Under the pieces are notes generated by a model. It was not told the origin of the DNA. It ran no database searches and was given only the letters and a program-made list of their open reading frames with translations. Made by a program: the position numbers and the translations under genes. From assembly GCA_900756725.1 (NCBI GenBank), contig CAAELJ010000139.1:1-9040 (forward strand): a DNA stretch of 9,040 bases, read 5' to 3'. Positions 7,415 through 9,040 of the stretch are shown here, in pieces; within the stretch, counting starts at the first letter, position 1; each line of letters begins with the position of its first letter. The DNA is from an uncultured Collinsella sp. (GTDB taxonomy: Bacteria > Actinomycetota > Coriobacteriia > Coriobacteriales > Coriobacteriaceae).

Positions 7415-7503
7415 GCACCGACCCAGTCATTGGGGACAGACTTAAATGACCACCCAATGAGCACCGACCTACTCATTTAAGTCTGTCCCCAATGAGTAGG
7501 TGC
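7415..7503. repeat. Double inverted repeat (BIME-like) between gltX and metK
   Basis: Two units of about 45 bp lie side by side (7415-7460 and 7461-7503), and each begins with GCACCGACC. The core, TTAAGTCTGTCCCC at 7477-7490, occurs in the opposite orientation at 7432-7445. Arms 7428-7449 and 7473-7494 are perfectly complementary over 22 bp. Each unit can also fold alone: TCATTGGG 7427-7434 with CCCAATGA 7453-7460, and ACCTACTCATT 7467-7477 with AATGAGTAGGT 7491-7501. Paired palindromes with an inverted core resemble REP/BIME elements mobilised by RAYT (Y1-type) transposases. No such gene is in this window, so the assignment is by structure only. Confidence 0.75.
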
Positions 7504-7510
7504 GGAAAGG

Positions 7511-7539
7511 GTGTGAATGTTGGATTTACGCGATATGAT
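7511..7539 (+). promoter_or_regulatory. Candidate metK promoter
   Basis: TATGAT at 7534-7539 matches the -10 consensus at five of six positions. With a 17-bp spacer the -35 box would be GTGTGA (7511-7516), which matches only three of six. Transcription would start near 7546. The promoter sits just downstream of the double inverted repeat. A start at 7546 would omit part of the 5' strand of the leader structure, so either the promoter call or the folding model needs revising. Confidence 0.4.
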
Positions 7540-7605
7540 GTGTCCTTGCATATAGAGCTCGGCGGAATGGTAACGGTCGCCGGGACACGTTTTGAAAGGA
7601 CAATC
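7538..7605 (+). promoter_or_regulatory. Structured metK leader with two exclusive foldings
   Basis: GTGTCC (7540-7545) can pair with GGACAC (7583-7588), extended by a U-G and an A-U pair to 7538/7590. A nested stem CGGCG (7560-7564) with CGCCG (7578-7582) stacks next to it, and the Shine-Dalgarno site is left free. Alternatively TGTCCTT (7541-7547) can pair with AAGGACA (7596-7602), which is the metK Shine-Dalgarno region itself. This is the layout of a translational switch. I recognise no known riboswitch family in it. That it responds to S-adenosylmethionine is suggested only by the gene it precedes. Confidence 0.35.
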
Positions 7606-8886
7606 ATGTCAGAAGAACTTCGTTCCATCCCGCCCCAGCAGGGGTCCTTTGTGTTTACGTCCGAGTCGGTAACCGAAGGCCATCCCGATAAGATCGCCGA
7701 CCAGATCAGCGATGCCGTCCTCGACGCAATCCTCGCCAAAGAAATAGAGCTGCAAGAGCAGGGCTACATTGCGCCCAACGGCGTGCCCGCCAACGTGGAA
7801 AACGTCCGCTGCGCCTGCGAGACCCTCGTGACCACCGGCACCGTCATCGTCGCTGGCGAGATCCGCACCCAGGCATACGTTGACGTGCAGGAAATTGCCC
7901 GTGGCGTTATCCGCCGCATTGGCTACAACCGCGCCAAGTTTGGCTTTGACTGCGATACCTGCGGCGTCATGAGCCTCATCCACGAGCAGTCCCCCGATAT
8001 CGCCCAGGGCGTCGACGAGTCGTTTGAGACCCAGACCGGCGCCACCACCGACCCGATCGACCTGATCGGAGCCGGCGACCAGGGCATGATGTTCGGCTAC
8101 GCCTCCAACGAAACCAAGACCCTCATGCCCATGCCGCACTACCTGGCGAGCCGCCTGGCAGAGCGCCTGGCCGCCGTGCGCCACGACGGCACCCTGCCCT
8201 ACCTGCGCCCCGACGGCAAGACCCAGGTCACGGTGCGCTACGAGAACGGCAAGCCCGTCGAGGTCACGACCATCGTCATCTCCACGCAGCACGCAGCCGA
8301 GATCGAAGACATGGGCAAGATCAAGGACGACCTCATCGAGCATGTCATCTCGCCTGTCATGGCTGCCGAGAACATGCCGTGGGACAACGCCGATATCTAC
8401 GTGAACCCCACCGGTCGCTTTGTCGTGGGCGGCCCCATGGGCGACACGGGCCTAACCGGCCGCAAGATCATCGTCGACACCTATGGCGGCTACGGTCGTC
8501 ACGGCGGCGGCGCCTTTAGCGGCAAGGACTGCACCAAGGTCGACCGCTCCGCCGCGTACGCCGCTCGCTGGGTCGCCAAGAACGTGGTCGCAGCCGGCCT
8601 TGCCGACCGCTGCGAAGTCGAGCTGGCCTACGCCATCGGCGTGTCCAAGCCGCTTTCGATCATGGTCGACACCTTTGGCACCGCACATGTTGCCGAAGAC
8701 AAGATCGTCGAGGCCGTGGAGAAGACCTTCGACCTGCGCCCGGGCGCCATCATCCGCGACCTGGACCTGCGCCGCCCCATCTACGAAAAGACGGCAGCCT
8801 ACGGTCACTTTGGCCGCGAAGACCCCGACTTCACCTGGGAGAAAACCGACCGAGTCGAAGAACTCAAAGCAGCCTGTGGTCTGTAA
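7606..8886 (+). CDS. metK: S-adenosylmethionine synthetase (methionine adenosyltransferase)
   Basis: MetK makes S-adenosylmethionine from methionine and ATP, releasing phosphate and pyrophosphate; it works as a homotetramer in the cytoplasm. The 426-residue protein carries FTSESVTEGHPDKIADQISD with the ATP-binding H26 and D28-K29. The GAGDQGMMFGYA signature is at 155-166, and the glycine-rich phosphate loop GGGAFSGKD is at 300-308, followed by TKVDRSAAYAARW. The C-terminal AAYGHFGRED is also typical. It is longer than the usual 380-400 residues. Compared with my recollection of the E. coli enzyme there are two insertions, near 46-66 and near 140-154. ATG 7606 is chosen because AAAGGA lies 5 nt upstream and the family homology begins just after it. 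An upstream in-frame ATG at 7492 would start inside the intergenic repeat. The gene is monocistronic as far as seen, with its own terminator. Confidence 0.97.
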   Translation: MSEELRSIPPQQGSFVFTSESVTEGHPDKIADQISDAVLDAILAKEIELQEQGYIAPNGVPANVENVRCACETLVTTGTVIVAGEIRTQAYVDVQEIARGVIRRIGYNRAKFGFDCDTCGVMSLIHEQSPDIAQGVDESFETQTGATTDPIDLIGAGDQGMMFGYASNETKTLMPMPHYLASRLAERLAAVRHDGTLPYLRPDGKTQVTVRYENGKPVEVTTIVISTQHAAEIEDMGKIKDDLIEHVISPVMAAENMPWDNADIYVNPTGRFVVGGPMGDTGLTGRKIIVDTYGGYGRHGGGAFSGKDCTKVDRSAAYAARWVAKNVVAAGLADRCEVELAYAIGVSKPLSIMVDTFGTAHVAEDKIVEAVEKTFDLRPGAIIRDLDLRRPIYEKTAAYGHFGREDPDFTWEKTDRVEELKAACGL

Positions 8887-8923
8887 GCCAGCGACAAAAG
8901 CCGCAGCCAAATAGAAACGCACC

Positions 8924-8959
8924 AAAAAGAGGTACCGGAACAACCGGTACCTCTTTTTT
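8924..8959 (+). terminator. Strong intrinsic terminator after metK
   Basis: GAGGTACCGG (8929-8938) pairs perfectly with CCGGTACCTC (8944-8953) around the loop AACAA, followed by six T (8954-8959). Five A before the stem extend the pairing and would let it work in the opposite direction too. It lies 37 bp past the metK stop codon and looks like a clean transcription end. Confidence 0.93.
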
Positions 8960-9040
8960 ATTAACCGGTAGTGAAGATGAGTCGAGATGGGACACAGGAT
9001 AGGTCTCCAGCTAATGAATTTTGCAGCACGCGCGCGTCTA

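Noticed and set aside
7492..7605. Upstream in-frame extension of metK by 38 codons
   Set aside because: It starts inside the inverted repeat with no ribosome site and resembles no MetK N-terminus. ATG 7606 has AAAGGA at proper spacing.
7504..7605. Known SAM-I or SAM-IV type riboswitch before metK
   Set aside because: The leader is too short and lacks the four-helix junction with kink-turn. Only the small two-state pairing described above is visible.
7609..8343. Minus-strand open frame of 244 codons opposite metK
   Set aside because: It is an antisense shadow of metK: a low-complexity Gly/Val/Asp/Leu composition, no ribosome site and no known motif.
8961..9040. Right-edge sequence after the metK terminator
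   Set aside because: I looked for a gene start, tRNA or promoter and saw none that could be supported in 80 bp.

Overview
The window is a compact, GC-rich stretch of bacterial chromosome carrying six complete housekeeping genes. On the minus strand, read from high to low coordinates, they are gltX, priA, def, fmt and rsmB. metK is on the plus strand and diverges from gltX. Strong Shine-Dalgarno sites, a bias to G/C in third codon positions and the priA-def-fmt-rsmB order suit an Actinomycetota genome. My best guess is class Coriobacteriia (Collinsella-like), from general resemblance of the proteins and intergenic repeats. That placement is inference; there is no rRNA or other marker here to fix it.

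Layout: 1-83 is intergenic DNA downstream of rsmB with a 10-bp inverted repeat. rsmB (84-1487) overlaps fmt (1484-2404) by four bases (ATGA). A 362-bp gap (2405-2766) separates fmt from def and holds a weak terminator-like hairpin and a 137-nt imperfect palindrome. def (2767-3303) starts 18 bp after priA (3322-5775). An 89-bp gap with a hairpin terminator separates priA from gltX (5865-7340). The 265-bp region between gltX and metK carries a gltX promoter candidate, a double inverted repeat (7415-7503), a metK promoter candidate and a metK leader that can fold in two exclusive ways. metK (7606-8886) ends in a strong terminator (8924-8959). The last 80 bp show nothing I can support.

Functional themes: fmt and def form the N-formylmethionine cycle (formylation of initiator tRNA, then removal of the formyl group from new proteins). 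rsmB modifies 16S rRNA, gltX charges tRNA with glutamate, and priA restarts stalled replication forks. metK makes S-adenosylmethionine, the methyl donor used by RsmB. No mobile-element genes, CRISPR arrays, phage genes, RNA genes or defence systems were seen.

The most interesting material is non-coding. The metK leader has an anti-Shine-Dalgarno segment that can pair with either of two GGACA copies. Two different palindromic elements share a GTCCCC/GGGGAC core. I do not see a previously undescribed multi-gene system here.
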